Assembly (NCBI RefSeq): GCF_000220395.1
Contig: NW_004085973.1
Coordinates: 49,644 to 113,643 of the forward strand
DNA from: Ichthyophthirius multifiliis
Taxonomy: Eukaryota > Ciliophora > Oligohymenophorea > Hymenostomatida
Reading direction: 5' to 3'
Length of the DNA stretch: 64,000 nt
Below are positions 10,155 through 24,900 of this stretch, in pieces (position 1 is the first letter of the stretch; each line of letters begins with the position of its first letter). Both the position numbers and the translations under genes were made by a program. The notes under the pieces are model-generated. The model saw nothing but the letters and a program-made list of their open reading frames with translations. It searched no databases and was not told where the DNA came from.

Positions 10155-12071
10155 ATGAATATATTGTTAACCTTATTAATATCCTTATTTACTTTATGCT
10201 TAACCACAAAAATTTTAAATAATGATCCTTATGAGAAAAATTAAATATAAAGAAAGCTAATGGAACATCTTCTTATATTAATATCTGAAGAAAATCCAAA
10301 GTTTCCATCTAACTTAAAATTCGACACTTGCTAAAAATGTCTATCTATATTCAGTATTTTTAACAAAAGTACACTCGAAAAAATAAAATACAGGCTTCGT
10401 ATATTTGCAGAAAAATTATGTGATATATTTTTAGATTTAGACGTAAAAAAATAATATATATATATATAATGATAAAAATAAAAAAAGGTTTGTTATGGCA
10501 TTATGTAAGATTTTTTCGATTCTTTTGTAAATAATTTATATTCTCGATATTTAACATCAAATCATGTATGTGTATATATAAGAGCCTGTAAAGATCCTCG
10601 CTAAAAAGTCGACTTTAACAAATGGAAAGCTGAAATTCTAAAAGATAAGCCTTTAAACTATACAAACAAGGAATAAAGCAAAAATAATAAATAACACATT
10701 CTTCAATTATCCGATATTCATCTTGACTTAGAATACACTGAAAATTCTCTTGCAGACTGTTCTGAATATTTCTGTTGTAGACCTGAAAGTGGTTCATATC
10801 CTCTTGATGATAAAAAGAAGGCTAAATATTGGGGAACATTAGCCAAATGTGACATTCCATTAAGAACAGTAGAAGCTCTTTTAGAAGACACTAAGAAAAA
10901 AGCAAATATAAAGGCAATTATATGGACAGGAGATAACATAAGTCATGATGTTTGGCATCAAAATAAAACAAATTAGACTCTTCCATAAAACGAAATAACT
11001 AATCTAATAAAAACATATACCCGAGAACTCCTGTTTATCCTATTTTTGGAAATCATGAACTTTACCCATGTGGATAATATGATATAAATATAAAAAATGA
11101 TACAACTAAATGGGTAAAACAAGAAAGTGCAGAAATGTGGAAATAATGGTTAGATGAAGAAGCTTACAATACGTTATATAATTATGGTTACTATACTTAA
11201 TTTGATAAAAGCTTAAATCTACGTATTTTAGCAATTAATACCTAAGTTTGTGATAATCTTAATTTTTTCCTAATTTAAAATAATACAGATCCAAATAGTT
11301 AAATATAATTCATGTATTAAACTTTATTTGAAAGTGAAAAAAATAAACAGGATGTAATAATAATAGGACATATTCCACCTGGAGATAATACTTGTTCATC
11401 TTTATGGGCTATGAGATATTAAGTTTTGATTGATAGATTTGAAAATACTATCAAAGGATAGTTTTTCGGTAAATTTTATTTAGCTAGTTTTAATAATCTA
11501 ATATTTTTTTTAAAAAGGACATACTCATAATGACCATATAGAAACTGTTATTAGCTCTAGTGGTGAAAAAAGAGCAGTGGGAAGTATATTTATAGCTCCT
11601 TCAGCAACTACATACTCTTATTAGAATCCTTCATATAGAATATTTGAATTTGAAGGATAAACTCTAATTAATTATTATTAATATAGACTTGATTTGGAAA
11701 AAGCTAATTAAAGAACAGATATTATGCCTGCATGGGATTTAGCTTATAACTTTAAAAACGAATATGGTTTGATTGAAGTTAATAATTAAAGTATTTACGA
11801 ACTTGCTTTTGAAAAGTTAGTTAATGATGAAGCTATTATATATAAATATATTAGTCATTATTATACCGGAAATACTAGTTTAATTCCTGAAAAAATAAAT
11901 GAAAGCGTTAGAAAAGGTTTCTAGTGTATGGCTTAAAATGTAGTTTTTAATGATAGATTTTATTGTTTTGGACTTTATAGTATATAATATCCTATGGAAT
12001 TATTATACTAATTCTTATAAGCTTTATAAGGAAAATGGTTTATATGGAATGATAACAAATAGTTATTGTGA
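10155..12071 (+). CDS. acid sphingomyelinase-like phosphodiesterase (saposin B + metallophosphatase)
   Basis: Three exons: 10155-10442, 10488-11468 and 11518-12071, with introns of 45 bp (10443-10487) and 49 bp (11469-11517). An N-terminal signal peptide (MNILLTLLISLFTLCLTT) is followed by a Cys-rich saposin-B-like region (FDTCQKCLSIF ... KLCDIF ... HVCVYIRACKD), then a calcineurin-like metal-binding core: LSDIHLDLEY, IIWTGDNISHD, IFGNHELYPCG, IIGHIPPGDN and FGHTHNDH, the last joined across intron 2. This order is that of secreted/lysosomal acid sphingomyelinases and SMPDL3-type enzymes that cleave phosphodiester or phosphorylcholine groups. The C-terminal domain fits the family. The frame slips by one base near 11015-11022, just before PRTPVYP, probably one missing base in the assembly. 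Confidence 0.85.
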
Positions 12072-12920
12072 ATCAGCTTTATTTATTATATATACTATAT
12101 ATAATATATTTAAAAAAAAAAATGATTACATTTATATATTTTATTCATATAAAAAAAAAAAAATATTAAAAATATATTTATTAATTAATAAATATAAATA
12201 ATTAATATTATTAATTAAAACAATATATATTGAAAATGTAATTACATAAACAAAATCTTAAATGTATTTTATATTAAAAATATAATTAATTGAAATATTA
12301 TTTTTTATTTAAATGTAATTTATTTATTGTATGCTTTAAATGATAATAATTTTAATATATTTTAAAATTCTAAAAATAACTAAAATTCTAATATTAATTT
12401 TATAAAATAATTGCTCTACAAATATTTTAATCACAATCAATTTCAATGTTATTTTTTTAAATGTAAATATATACATAAAATTTTTTTCTTAAATAGTTTA
12501 TAAGTTATCTAGTACTTTTTGATATGAATTTATTTATAAATCAAAAATACATATTATTTTTAAATGAATAAAAAAATTGCTTAATATCTTTTGGTTCATA
12601 TATAAATAATTTTTTAAAAATTTGTTATTAATTGTTTTTTTTATATTTCAAAATTAAAAAGATTAATTTAGTTTTTGAAAAATTGGATTTTTAATTATTC
12701 AGAATCAAGCAATTTATTTTTATTATTTTATAAAAGCCTTATAAAATCTAAAATAATAAATTGTTTTTTTTTGATTTATATATAATTAAATTTAAATATT
12801 ATATATTTTAATTAAAATTAAGAAATAAATGTATTCCCTATAAAATTATATTATTTTTTAATATAAATTTTTATATTCAATAATAAAAAATAAAATAAAA
12901 AATTATAAAAAAATATTTAA
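12072..12920. other. intergenic AT-rich stretch
   Basis: No gene seen; poly-A and poly-T runs. Flanks two genes on the + strand. Confidence 0.55.
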
Positions 12921-15900
12921 ATGTAATCTGAAAAATAATGTATAAACCAAACTATAAGAGAAATAAATTATACAGAAAAATCATAGATATATGTTACAGT
13001 TAGGATAAGACCCTTAAACGAACAAGAAACACAAGATAATGAAATTCAATGTATAAATGTGGAACCATAATATCCAAATACAATATATTTACATTAATCA
13101 ATGAATTCTAAACTATTTACTTTTGATTATATAGCAAACGAATATACAAACTAATAAGAATTATTTACAAAAGTTGCCCTTCCTTCAGCTGATAATTATT
13201 TTTAAGGTTTTTTTTTTTATTAAAAATAAATAAAATAAAATTATTTTATTAGGTTATAATACTTGCATTTTGGCATATGGATAAACAGGTGCAGGAAAAA
13301 CATATTCAATAACAGGACCATAAAAAATTATAGATAATATTTAAGAAAATGAACACAGAGGCATACTACCAAGGGTACTTGATTATTTATTTTAGTACAT
13401 ACAAAACTAATTAAATAATGAAGAAAATACTGATTATCTAGTAAAGTGTAGTTACATAGAAATATATAATGAGCATATAATTGACTTACTAAATATTTAA
13501 GAGAAAAACCTTTAAATAAGAGAAGATATAAAAAAAGTTAGAAAAAATAAAAAATTATTACATTTATAAAAAATATAAAAATAAAGGGTGTTTACATAGA
13601 TGGATTAACTGAAATATAAACTTTGAATAGATACACAGCAATAAACATATTAAAAACAGGAACTAAAAACCGTCATGTTGCTTTTACATAAATGAATAGG
13701 GAATCTTCTCGTTCTCATTCAGTATTTTGTATTCATTTGTAGCAAACAGTATATATTATTATTTAGAAAAAAAAAAAAACAAAAATTAATTATAAAAATA
13801 AAAGCAACATTAAAAAAGTGGAGAATACAAAAAATATAGTAGATTTAGTTTTGTAGATTTAGCAGGAAGTGAACGAACAAAACAATTAAATGCGCAAAAC
13901 ATTGAAAGGATAAAAGAAGGTTGTAACATAAATAAATCATTAAGTATTTTAGGAAATGTAATTAATTCTTTAGTAGAATAAGAAAGTGGTAAAAATAGAC
14001 ATATTCATTATCGAGATTCAAAATTAACCTTCTTATTAAAAGATTCTTTAGGAGGAAATTCCAAAACAAAATTAATTGCAAATATTTCGCCTTGTCAATA
14101 GGCTTTTTAGGAAACTTTGTCAACATTAAAGTTCGCTTAAAGGGTTAAATTGATAAAAAACAAAGTCACAATTAACTAGGATAGTATTAAGAATATAGAA
14201 TTTATGAATTAGGAATTAATGAAGTTGAAAATTGAGAATATAAAGTTTAGAGAAACGATATAAAAAAATGAAATATATAACATAAATTAGGAACTAAATA
14301 ATAATAATATTATTATTGATGATAATATTTTAAAAGTTTACTAAGAAATTAATAAGAAAATGTAAGAAAGTGAAGAGTTATGTCATTACTATTTAGAATT
14401 AGCACAAGAAAATGAATAAAAAAGTAACGTTTAATTATGCTAAAATCAAGATTAATTACTTTAACACATGTAATTTGCGAAAATGTTCTAATAAAATGAA
14501 CTTTAATATAGATAAATTATTAAATTATAATAATATAGAATCGATAAAATAGAAAAGTTATTAAAAACTTCTTAAGGAGGAAATGATTAAAATTTATTAA
14601 ATGATTTGAAAGTATTAAATAATGAGGAATTGTAAAAATATAGAAACTTATTAGATAATTAATACTACTATGGTAAACTTTTAAAGGATAATATTTTTTT
14701 GAAATAAAAGTTAAATAAGAATATTCGAGGATAATTTCATTCTTTAAATACTTCATTTTAAAATATTGAAAAAAATAAGGAAAATTTAGTCAATAAATTA
14801 ACTAATAATATGGAATTCAATATTGAATAGAGAGTTAAAATGTAATAAACAATAAACGAAATTGAAGAAAAATAAGAAAATGAAAAAAAATATAAAGAAA
14901 ATTTGTAAAAAATATAAGAATAATTATAACAAAGTTAATAAGAAATTTTATTTTTAAAAAATTAAATTTAATAATTGAATATTGTTTAAAATGTATTAAA
15001 AAAAAGAAAAAAAAAAAATTTTTTTTAAAAAATAAGGTTTTAATAAAAGAAAATGAAAACATATAAAATGAAGATATAGGTCTTTTAGATTAAACATAAT
15101 TGATATTTAATTTGTAAAAAAAAATTAAAGACAATTAAAATGAAATTGATACTTTGAAAAAGCAATTAGAAACAACTCATAAAAAAGAAGAAATACTTTA
15201 AGAATAAAACCATTCAATATAAAATGAAAATAAAAATCAAAAATAAGAAATAGAAGAACTTAAAAATTAATTAATTTCTTATGAAAATATCCATGATGCC
15301 TAAAATTAATTACAAGAAGAATTAGATACAATTTTACAAACTTTAAACGTAAAAGAAAATGAAATATAATATCTAAAATAAGAAAAAAAAGTCTTAATTA
15401 ACAATTAGAATTATTTTTGAAAGAAAATGGAAAAAACAGTATTATTGAAAAGTTAAATTATGAACACTAAGAATAAATTAAGGAAAAAACAAAAATTTAC
15501 ATTATTAAAAAATTTAAATATAAAAATATGATTTGCTGCTTTAACAATAATTAGAAAATTTTTAAAAAAGGAAAATTTCTACAAAAATACTATTTAGGAA
15601 TTAGAAAAAATATTCAATATATGGAAAATTCTTAATATGAAAGTATTAAAAAAATCGAAAAGAAAATTGGTATTTAACATGAAGAAAATTTATTTACACC
15701 AAATTAAAGACTATAACTTGCTATAGAAGCTTTAGATTGTTATATAGAAAAAACTAAAAACAAATAAACGAAAATTTATAATAAATAGAATCTTTTTAAT
15801 AAGAAATATATAATCTAAAAATAGTTATACAATAATAAGCAACCCTTTTGAATGGAAGTAACGAAAAATAATCAAATATATAATCATTTTAGGAAGAATA

Positions 15901-18900
15901 AGCTTAATATTAAATATAAATAAATGAATTAAAAGAACAAATATAAAATGCAAACATAACTATATAAGATTAATAAGAAAAATACTTTAAAGAGAAAAAC
16001 TAGAAAGACTAATTAGAAGAAAGTCTTTTTCAAATGCGAGCTTAATTAGAGGAATTATAAAATTAAATAGAGTCTATTGAAATTAATAATAATGAAAAAA
16101 TTCAATTTCTTTTATAAGAAAATGACAATAGAATAATTGAAGAAAAGTATTTTTTTGAAAAACAAATATAAGAGAAAGATGCTTTAATTTAAGAAAATAA
16201 GCATATAATATTTTAATAAACTTAGCAAATTAAAACTTTAAAAAATGAATTATAATTAGAAAAGAGGAATTTAGAAAATACTTTTAAAGAATAAATTGAT
16301 TTTATAGAAAAATAATTTACTTAAATGAATTCTTAAAATGAATAATAAAAAAATGAACTTGTTAAAGAAATCGAGTTTTAGAAAAACTAATGTTCCTTAT
16401 TTAAAAATAATATGGAAAATTACAAAAATTAATATTAAGATAATGTTTTTAAACTAAGGAAAAAAGTCAAACTTTTGCTTTTAAATATTCTTTTTAAAAA
16501 TTATCTTCTTGTTAAAAATAATGAGAAAAATTTAACTCTTTAATAAAAAAATTAATAAGTATTACTTTTAAATTAATAATATGAAGATTAAATTATTTGC
16601 TTAAATCAAAGATTAGAAGAAAAAGAGTCTTAATTTAATTTAATAGTTTCAGAATAAAATTAAATTTAGATAGAAAATTTTAATAGAAAATAAGAATTTT
16701 AAAGCTTGTTCGATAAAAATGATCGTTTATTAAAAGATAATGATATTTTAAATAATTAATAAAATATCTATTAATCTCAAATTTAAAAATATTAATAGGA
16801 AATAACGTATTTAAGTACTATAATTTTTAAATAAAATAAATTATTGTAATAATTAAAAATAGATAACTAGGTAAATATATAGTTCTTTATTTAAAATTTT
16901 AAAATAAAAAAGGACGAAAATTAAAATTAAATTAAAGATTTTATTTAAAAAAATTTTGAAGATGATTTAGAAAATAAAATTCAATAAAATAATAGTAAAA
17001 ATTAGGGATTTTTAGATATTTAAATAAATGAAAAATTTGATAAAAATTAATTATAAGAATTCAATGAAATTGTTAAAAATCAATTATAAGAAAATATAGA
17101 AACAAATTAATAAGTTTTCGAAAAAGACGAAAGATTATAAAATTTATAATACTATATTTCAATAAATGAATAAATAAACAAATAAAAAGATTAAATATAA
17201 AAAACAAATGAATAATTATAAAAATATTAATAATAAATAAAATTAATAACAAATAAATTGTTTGATCAATAAAAATAAATAAATGAAACTGAAAGAATAA
17301 AAATAAATTTATAAATAGAATTATAAAATAAAAATGAGGAAATAATAAATTTAAAACTAGAAAATGATAACTAAAATATAAATATATAATAATTTTTATA
17401 AAAAGAATTTTTTTTTAAAAAGGAAATCGAAAAAAATTAAAATGAATGTTAAAACTTTAATTTTTATTTTTAAAAAACTAAAAATAAATAATTTCTTTAT
17501 GTAAATTACTCTTTTAAAAAAATGAGGAAATAATTTAATTAAAAAATGAAAATAAAATCAACAAAAATAATACTTAAGAAAATATAAAAACAGAAATTGA
17601 ATAATTAATTTAAGAAAAACAAAAAGTAATAAATAGCCTTTAAATATCAAAATAAGAAGAAAGTATTAATTTATAAGAAAATATAAAAAGATTGAATTAA
17701 GAAATAATTATTTTAAATCAAAAAGTAAATAATTTAAATAAAGAAATATATACTATGAACGAATAAATAGAAAAAAAGATTAATAAATATAAAATCTTAT
17801 ACATTAAAATAATTTTAAATAAATAAATAAATTAAATAATTAAAAAGATTAAGAAATAAATGAATTATAATTATTTTTTAAAAACTAAATAAATATGGTT
17901 TAAGAATAATATAATTAAGAGAAACAATAATATGAAAATTTAATTTAAAATCAAATATAATAATTCTAAATTAAAAGTATTGATTAAGAAAATTAAATAA
18001 AAAATATTTCTGAAAAAAATTAAAAACATATTTTATAATAAAGTTTATTAATTTAAGAAAAATAAGCTCTTTTGGATAAAAACGAAGTTTTATAAGAACA
18101 AAATCAAGAAAACTTGTCTAAATTATAGGCTCTTACTGAATAAATTATAGAACTATAATCCAATTCTGAAGAAAAAAACAAGATTTTTAATGTTAATCAA
18201 TAACTTTAATAAGGAAATTAACAATAGTAAATAGAAAAAGAAAAACTAATTACTAATAATGATAATTGTATTGAAAAAAATGAATTACTTAGTAATTAAA
18301 TTTAAGAATTTCAAAAAGAAAGTGAAATGATTTTATTAGAAAAAGAAAATTTATTTAAAGTTAATAAAAACTTAGTAAAGGAAAATTAAATTTTATAAAA
18401 AAAAATGAATGTTTTAAAAACAAATAGGAAATATAGAATAAATAGATATAAAATTTAAAAAATAATAATGAAGATTTATAAAATTAAATTAATAATTTAA
18501 ATTAATAAAAAGAAAAAATTACTACTAATAAATAAATCTTAGAAAAAGAAAATGAATAATTAAAAACAATCTTAAAAGTAGAAAAAGAAAAAAACTAGAA
18601 TTTAATTCTAAAAATATAAGTTGAAAAAGAAAGCTTTATTTAATAAAACTAAGAACTGTTAGAATAAAATAAAGATTTAAATAAATTAAATGAAGAGATT
18701 TTAATAAAAGAATAAAATTTAAATCAATAAAATAATATCATTTAATAAGAAATAAATACTTATAAATAAAATAATGTCTATATTTTACAAAAAAAGATGA
18801 TTTAATAAATAAAAATTAATAACTAATTTAATAAAAAGAAGAACTATAATAGTAAATTGAAAATATTTAAATTTAATTTGAAAATCTTTAATAATAAATC

Positions 18901-21900
18901 GATAAAATTTCAACTCAAAACTCGAACTTATTAAATAATTAATAATCTTTAGAAAAATTAAATTCAAATTTAGCTGAGGATAAAGAATATTTAAAAAAAC
19001 AAAATGATGATTTAATACAATAATAATAGAATTATATTAATAAAAATAAATAACTGCTTTAAACTATTTAAAATTTAAAATAAGAGAATGAAAACTTCTT
19101 TGAAAATAATTAAAACTTAATAAATAAAATTCAAAACTAATAATAAGATAATACTAATATTAAATAAAAGAATGAGTATTTATAGAATTAAATATAAGAT
19201 TTAATTAAAAATATTGATATCTTATAATAAGAAAATACTAATTTTAAATAAATTGATGAAGATTCTATTATTATTTAAAGAGTTTTAAAATAAGAATATT
19301 TATATTTATAAAAAAATAACGAAAACTTATAATAAAATAATTATAATTTAAAAAGTTAGAGTGATTATATTTAAAATTTAAATACTGAATTATAAAATAA
19401 AAACGAAAACTTAATTCAAGAATTAAATAAATTAAGCACTCAAATAGAAGATTTAATATAATAAAGAAAAGAGTTAATAGAAGATAAGTAATAGTTAGAA
19501 AATATAAAGCATAATTTGACAAAATAAAATAACGAACTTGGAATATAAAATAGTTAATTGAGTAATTAAAAATAAGTCTAAATTGAAAGGTTAATAGAAG
19601 AAATCAAACTAATAAAATAATAAAATTAAAATAATTAACTAAAATAAGAAAAATTGCTTTTAGAAAACGAAAGATTAATTTCTGAAAATGAAAATAATCT
19701 TAAAAACTTCTAAAATTCTGAATTATAATGTCAATGCTTTTAATAATAAATTTTAATTTTAAAAGAAGTAAATTTATAAATAAATACTGAAAATTAATAA
19801 TTAGTTAATGATAAATAAAAATTGATAATATAAATTAATGAAAATAAGGATTTATTTAATGCTTTAGAATTATAAATAAATAAGTATTTATAAGAATAAA
19901 ATCAAAGTAAATAAATCAACTTACTGTAAAATTAGTTTTAATAGATTTTTTTTAAAAAAGATATTTCTGTTTAAGAAAAGTAGCTTTTTATATAAGAAAA
20001 TAATCAAATTTAAGAACAAAAATTACAACTTTAAAATAAAAGTGAATCATTTTTATAAGTAGAATAAATATAATAATAACTACAAAATTTAATATAAGAA
20101 ACATAAAATGTATATTTATATAAAGATGAATTATAAAAGGAATATATTATTTTGAAATAGGAAAATAATAATTTAATAAACTTAAATCAAATCAAATAAT
20201 AAGAAAAAGAAAACTTAGTATTATAAAACAATAATTTATTACAAAAATATGAAAAAATATAAATAGATTAATAAAATATTAAAAATTTATTTAAAGAAGA
20301 ATAATAAAATAATGAAAAAATAAGTAAATAATAAGAAGTTTTATAATAAAATTATTAAAATGAATTAAATATTTTACAAGATAGTATAATTGAATATAAA
20401 AATTAAAAATTAAATTTATAAGAAGTAATATAAATTTAATAAAATTATAATGAGCAAATTATAAATGAAAGCAATATAATAAAAGAAGAAAACTAAAATA
20501 TTAAAATACAAAACTTAGAAATTAAATAAGAAAATTAAAAATTAAAAGACTAAATTAATATACTCCAAAATAATCAAACTGAAATTATGAAAATTAATCA
20601 AGAAAAAATTAACAATTTATAGAACAAAATGAAAAAACAAAAAGGAAACTGAATAAATTTAAAATTAAAAATAATAATTAGAAAGCCAAACTAATTAACT
20701 TAAAATTGAAATCTAATAATTAAAATAAAATTTAATAATTTAAAATGAAAAAATTCATAAAGTTAATCCTAAATAAAAGAATTAAATGAAACTTTAACAT
20801 AATAAAATGATTAAATAAGTAAATTAAATAAATAAAAAGAAATCACTAAATAAGATAATGATATATTAGTTCATTAAATAAAGGAATAAATTGAAATGAT
20901 ATAAAATAAGAAAAGTGAGTTTTTTATATAAAACGAGAAAGTTTCTTATGAAATAAGCTCTAATAGTAAAAACAAATAAAAAACAGAATAAAAATAAAAT
21001 AAAGTTTTAAAAGAAGAAATATAAAATTTAATTATTTAAAATTAATAATTATTTAAGGAATTATAATAATAGAATAAATAAATATTTAAGAAAGAACTTG
21101 AAATTAAAAAAAAGAAGAACAAGAAGAAATCGAAAAAAAAATTAGATTTATAAAATGAAAAAAATAAGCTTTTAGAATAATAGGAAACAAATATGATTAT
21201 TTAAAAACATAATGAAAGCATTTAAATTATTAATAATTAAATTTAAGAATTAAATTAAGTTATTTTTTAAAAAGATGAGTATATTTAAGAAAAAGAATAG
21301 TTTATTTTTACTAAAAATATATAATTTTAAGAAACTATATCTGAAAAAAATATTATTATTAATAATTAAGAAAATATGATTTAATAATTATAAGTTTAAA
21401 TTTAAAAGTTGAGTTAAGATTGTGAAGATAAAAATGAACAAAGCCTTATTTTAAACTAATAACTATAAAAAAATTAACTTGAGATATAATAAAAAGACTT
21501 ATTGATTAATCATAAAGATTTAAAAATTAAAGAAAAAGTAAATGAAAATAAATAATAAGATAATTAAAAAAATTAATAAATATAATGTTTAAATGATAAT
21601 ATATAACAAAATTAATAATAAATAGAAAATAAAAATAATGTAATTCTATAATAGGAAAATTAAATAGAGTAAATATGTTAATAATTGATATTAATAAAAT
21701 AAGAATTAGAAGGAAAAACAATTTGATTTTCGAATTAAATAAAAAATAAGAATTAAACAAATAAAACATTTAAGAAATAAATAATTAAATTGAATAAAAA
21801 AATGAATAAATTTAATAATAAAATTAAGAAATATTATTAAAAAATGAAAATATTAATTAATAAAATTGTATTTTATAATAAAAATATGATGAAATTTTTA

Positions 21901-24900
21901 TTTTAAATAATTAAATTTAATAATTAAGTGATTAAAATAATAAATAAATATAATAATAAAATGAATAACTGTAATTATTAAATTAAGAAAAGTAATAATA
22001 TAAAAGCCAAATTAAATAATTATAAGAAGAAATTTAATAATTTATATAGTAAAGTTAGATTATTATTTAACAAAAGGAAGAAATATAATATTAATTAGAA
22101 TATTTTTTGAATGAAAAAGAATAAATAAAACTTAAAAAGAAATAAAAAAAAATATAAGCAAATGAACAAATTGAAAATATGAACAAAGAATTATTCTAAA
22201 AAGATTAAGAGGTTTAATTAAAAATCGAAGAATTATAATAAAAAAATGAAGAAATAAAATAAAAGATTGAGGAAATTAAAAAAATAAAATATGAGATTTA
22301 ATAAAAAAAAGAAGAGATAAAATACAAAAATTTAGAAATTTAATAGAAAAATTAAGAAATTAAATACAAAAACTAACAATTAGAATAAAGGGAATTAGAA
22401 ATGTAATAAAAAGAAAACTTATTTTAATAAAAAAATTAAGAAATCGAAAACTTACAAAATGAATTATATACAGAAAAATAAAAATTATAACAAAAAGATT
22501 CTGACTTACTTTTAAAAAATAAAGAAATTTAATTTGTATAAGAATAAATATAAAATAAAAATATATTAATAGAGGAAAAAAATGAATAAATAAATTTATT
22601 AAATTAATAGATTTAAAAAAAATAGTTTGAAATTTAAGAAAAAACAATTGAATTATCTGAAAAAAACAAAGAATTATAAGAAAAATCATAAATAATTAAA
22701 GATAAATATATAGAAATATAAGAAAAATCATACGAAATATAAGAAAAAGTATAAGAAATTAATGAAAAGCAAACTGAAATTAAAGAAAAAATATAAGAAA
22801 TTGAAAATAAAAATGAGGAAATTTAAAAAATTAAGTAAATTTGTTAAAAAGAATAAATCTGTAATATTGAAGAGTTAAAAAAATTAAAAAATTAAGAATT
22901 TAATTAAATAAATGTAGAATTAAATTTAAAAAATCAAGAAATTAATAATAAAAATGAAGAAATCAAATAAAAAGTTTCAGAATTAAATCAAAAAAATCAA
23001 GAAATCAAATTAAAATAGTAAGAAATAATTGAAAAAAATAAAGAAATTATTTAAAAAGAATCAATTATAGATTAATTACAAAATTAAATTCATGAAACCC
23101 AATAAGATTTTTTATAAAAAGATCTATATATAAATAAACTTTAGACTTAAAATAAAGAAAAAGAAGAAATAATGAAAGAAAACATCTAATTATTAAAGGA
23201 AAAATAGGAAAAAATAATAATATAAAAGCAAGATATTTTACAAAAATAGGAAGAAGATATAAATAAATTGAAATAAAAAGAAGATAATTTAAAAATAAGG
23301 ATAAAATAAATATTATAAGAATAGAAAAAAAATAAAGAAAAAAAAGATAATAAAAAAAAATCAGAAAAAAACAAGAAAAAACACTTGAAAATTATTTTGA
23401 AAAATTGATTTTTATTTTAAATGAAAAAAAAAAATTAAGACAAAAAATGCTAAAAAGAAATAGGATTTTATGAATAAGAATAACTTATTTAAAAATAAGT
23501 TTTATAAATAAAAGTTTTATTTTAATAAATAAAAGACATTAGTTTACAAAAAAATAATTTATAAGAACAAATTAATATCAAAAAATAAGAAAACTAAGAC
23601 CAAAAATAATTCATAAATAAACTCTAGGAATAAATATAATTCTATAATTAACATATAGAAAATTAAAATTAATAAATTAATTAATTAAATAAATAAATAG
23701 AATATAATGATGATATTCAAAAACACATCAAATAAAATTCCTTTTTATAAAATGAAAATTTAAACTTGCAATAATAAAATTAAACTCTTATTTAGAAAAT
23801 TAATTTGTTCAATAATGAACTGGAAAACGGATTAAGTAGTTAAAATAATACTATTTAAACAAAAAATTAAGAAATCGAAACTCTTAAAAATACTATTTTT
23901 AGTATTAAATAAGAAATGAAAGCTCTTTATTAAAATACTTAAATATTTGCTTAAAATAAAGAAAAGGAATACAAAGATATGGAAATTTAATATTCTAATT
24001 TTTTAATTGAGCATTAGAATATTATGGTATATATATATATATATATTTTTATTTTCTTTTAAAATTAAAAAAAAATATTAGAAATAACTTTAAAATTAAA
24101 ATTAAGACATATTTAATTACTAAATGCAAATTTAAGAGATTGAAAAAGAAAAAGCCAAATTAATTGAAGATAATAAAATGTATATTTTTTTATTAATTTA
24201 AAAATGCATTTATTTTTATTTTAATAACAAAAAATAAAGATTATTATTAAATGATAAAAAATTAAGGACCTAAATTATTGAAAACAATGAAAAAATAAGT
24301 TAAACTTTGTTTGAAAATAAATAAAAGTATTTATTTTTACACAAAATTATTTGTAATTTTTTATAAAAAATATTAAACCAAAAAAAAAAAAAAAAACTAC
24401 AACAACAAAAATAGTGACGAAGTCTAAAAATTAATAAATAAAATAAAAGATGAAAATTTGTATTTAAAAAAAGAGATAGAAAAATAAAATCAATCTGAAA
24501 AATTAGGAGAAATATAAGTAAAATATAGTATTTCATTTAAACTAATTAGTTTATTCCTTTTTTTTTTTTTAGATTTTAAAATAAGAGAATAATTATCTTT
24601 AGAATATTATAATACAAATTAATAACTTAATAAACACTAATTTAAAGTTTGAAAATAAATAAAACCTTAATAATAATAGTTAATAAATAGACTTAATGTA
24701 AGGAATAAAACAAATAATATAACAATTAGATGTAAATATAAATAATTTATATAAAATTAATATTAAAATAGGAAAAAGAAAGTAATTTATAAGATTTCTA
24801 ATACTAAATTGATTAATATAAAATAAAATATTCAGAATTAGAAAAAAAATATATATAACTATAATTAGGAAAGAAAGATAATTCATCTTTAATAATGTAA

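Noticed and set aside
14900-22000. Frame changes in the kinesin tail as programmed frameshifting
   Set aside because: They occur in many different A runs without a common slippery heptamer, and RPS9 shows the same artefact.
22360-22689. Hydrophobic Phe/Leu/Ile-rich minus-strand frames across 14.5-25 kb
   Set aside because: They are shadows of the Lys/Asn/Gln-rich kinesin tail on the + strand, whose complement always looks membrane-like.
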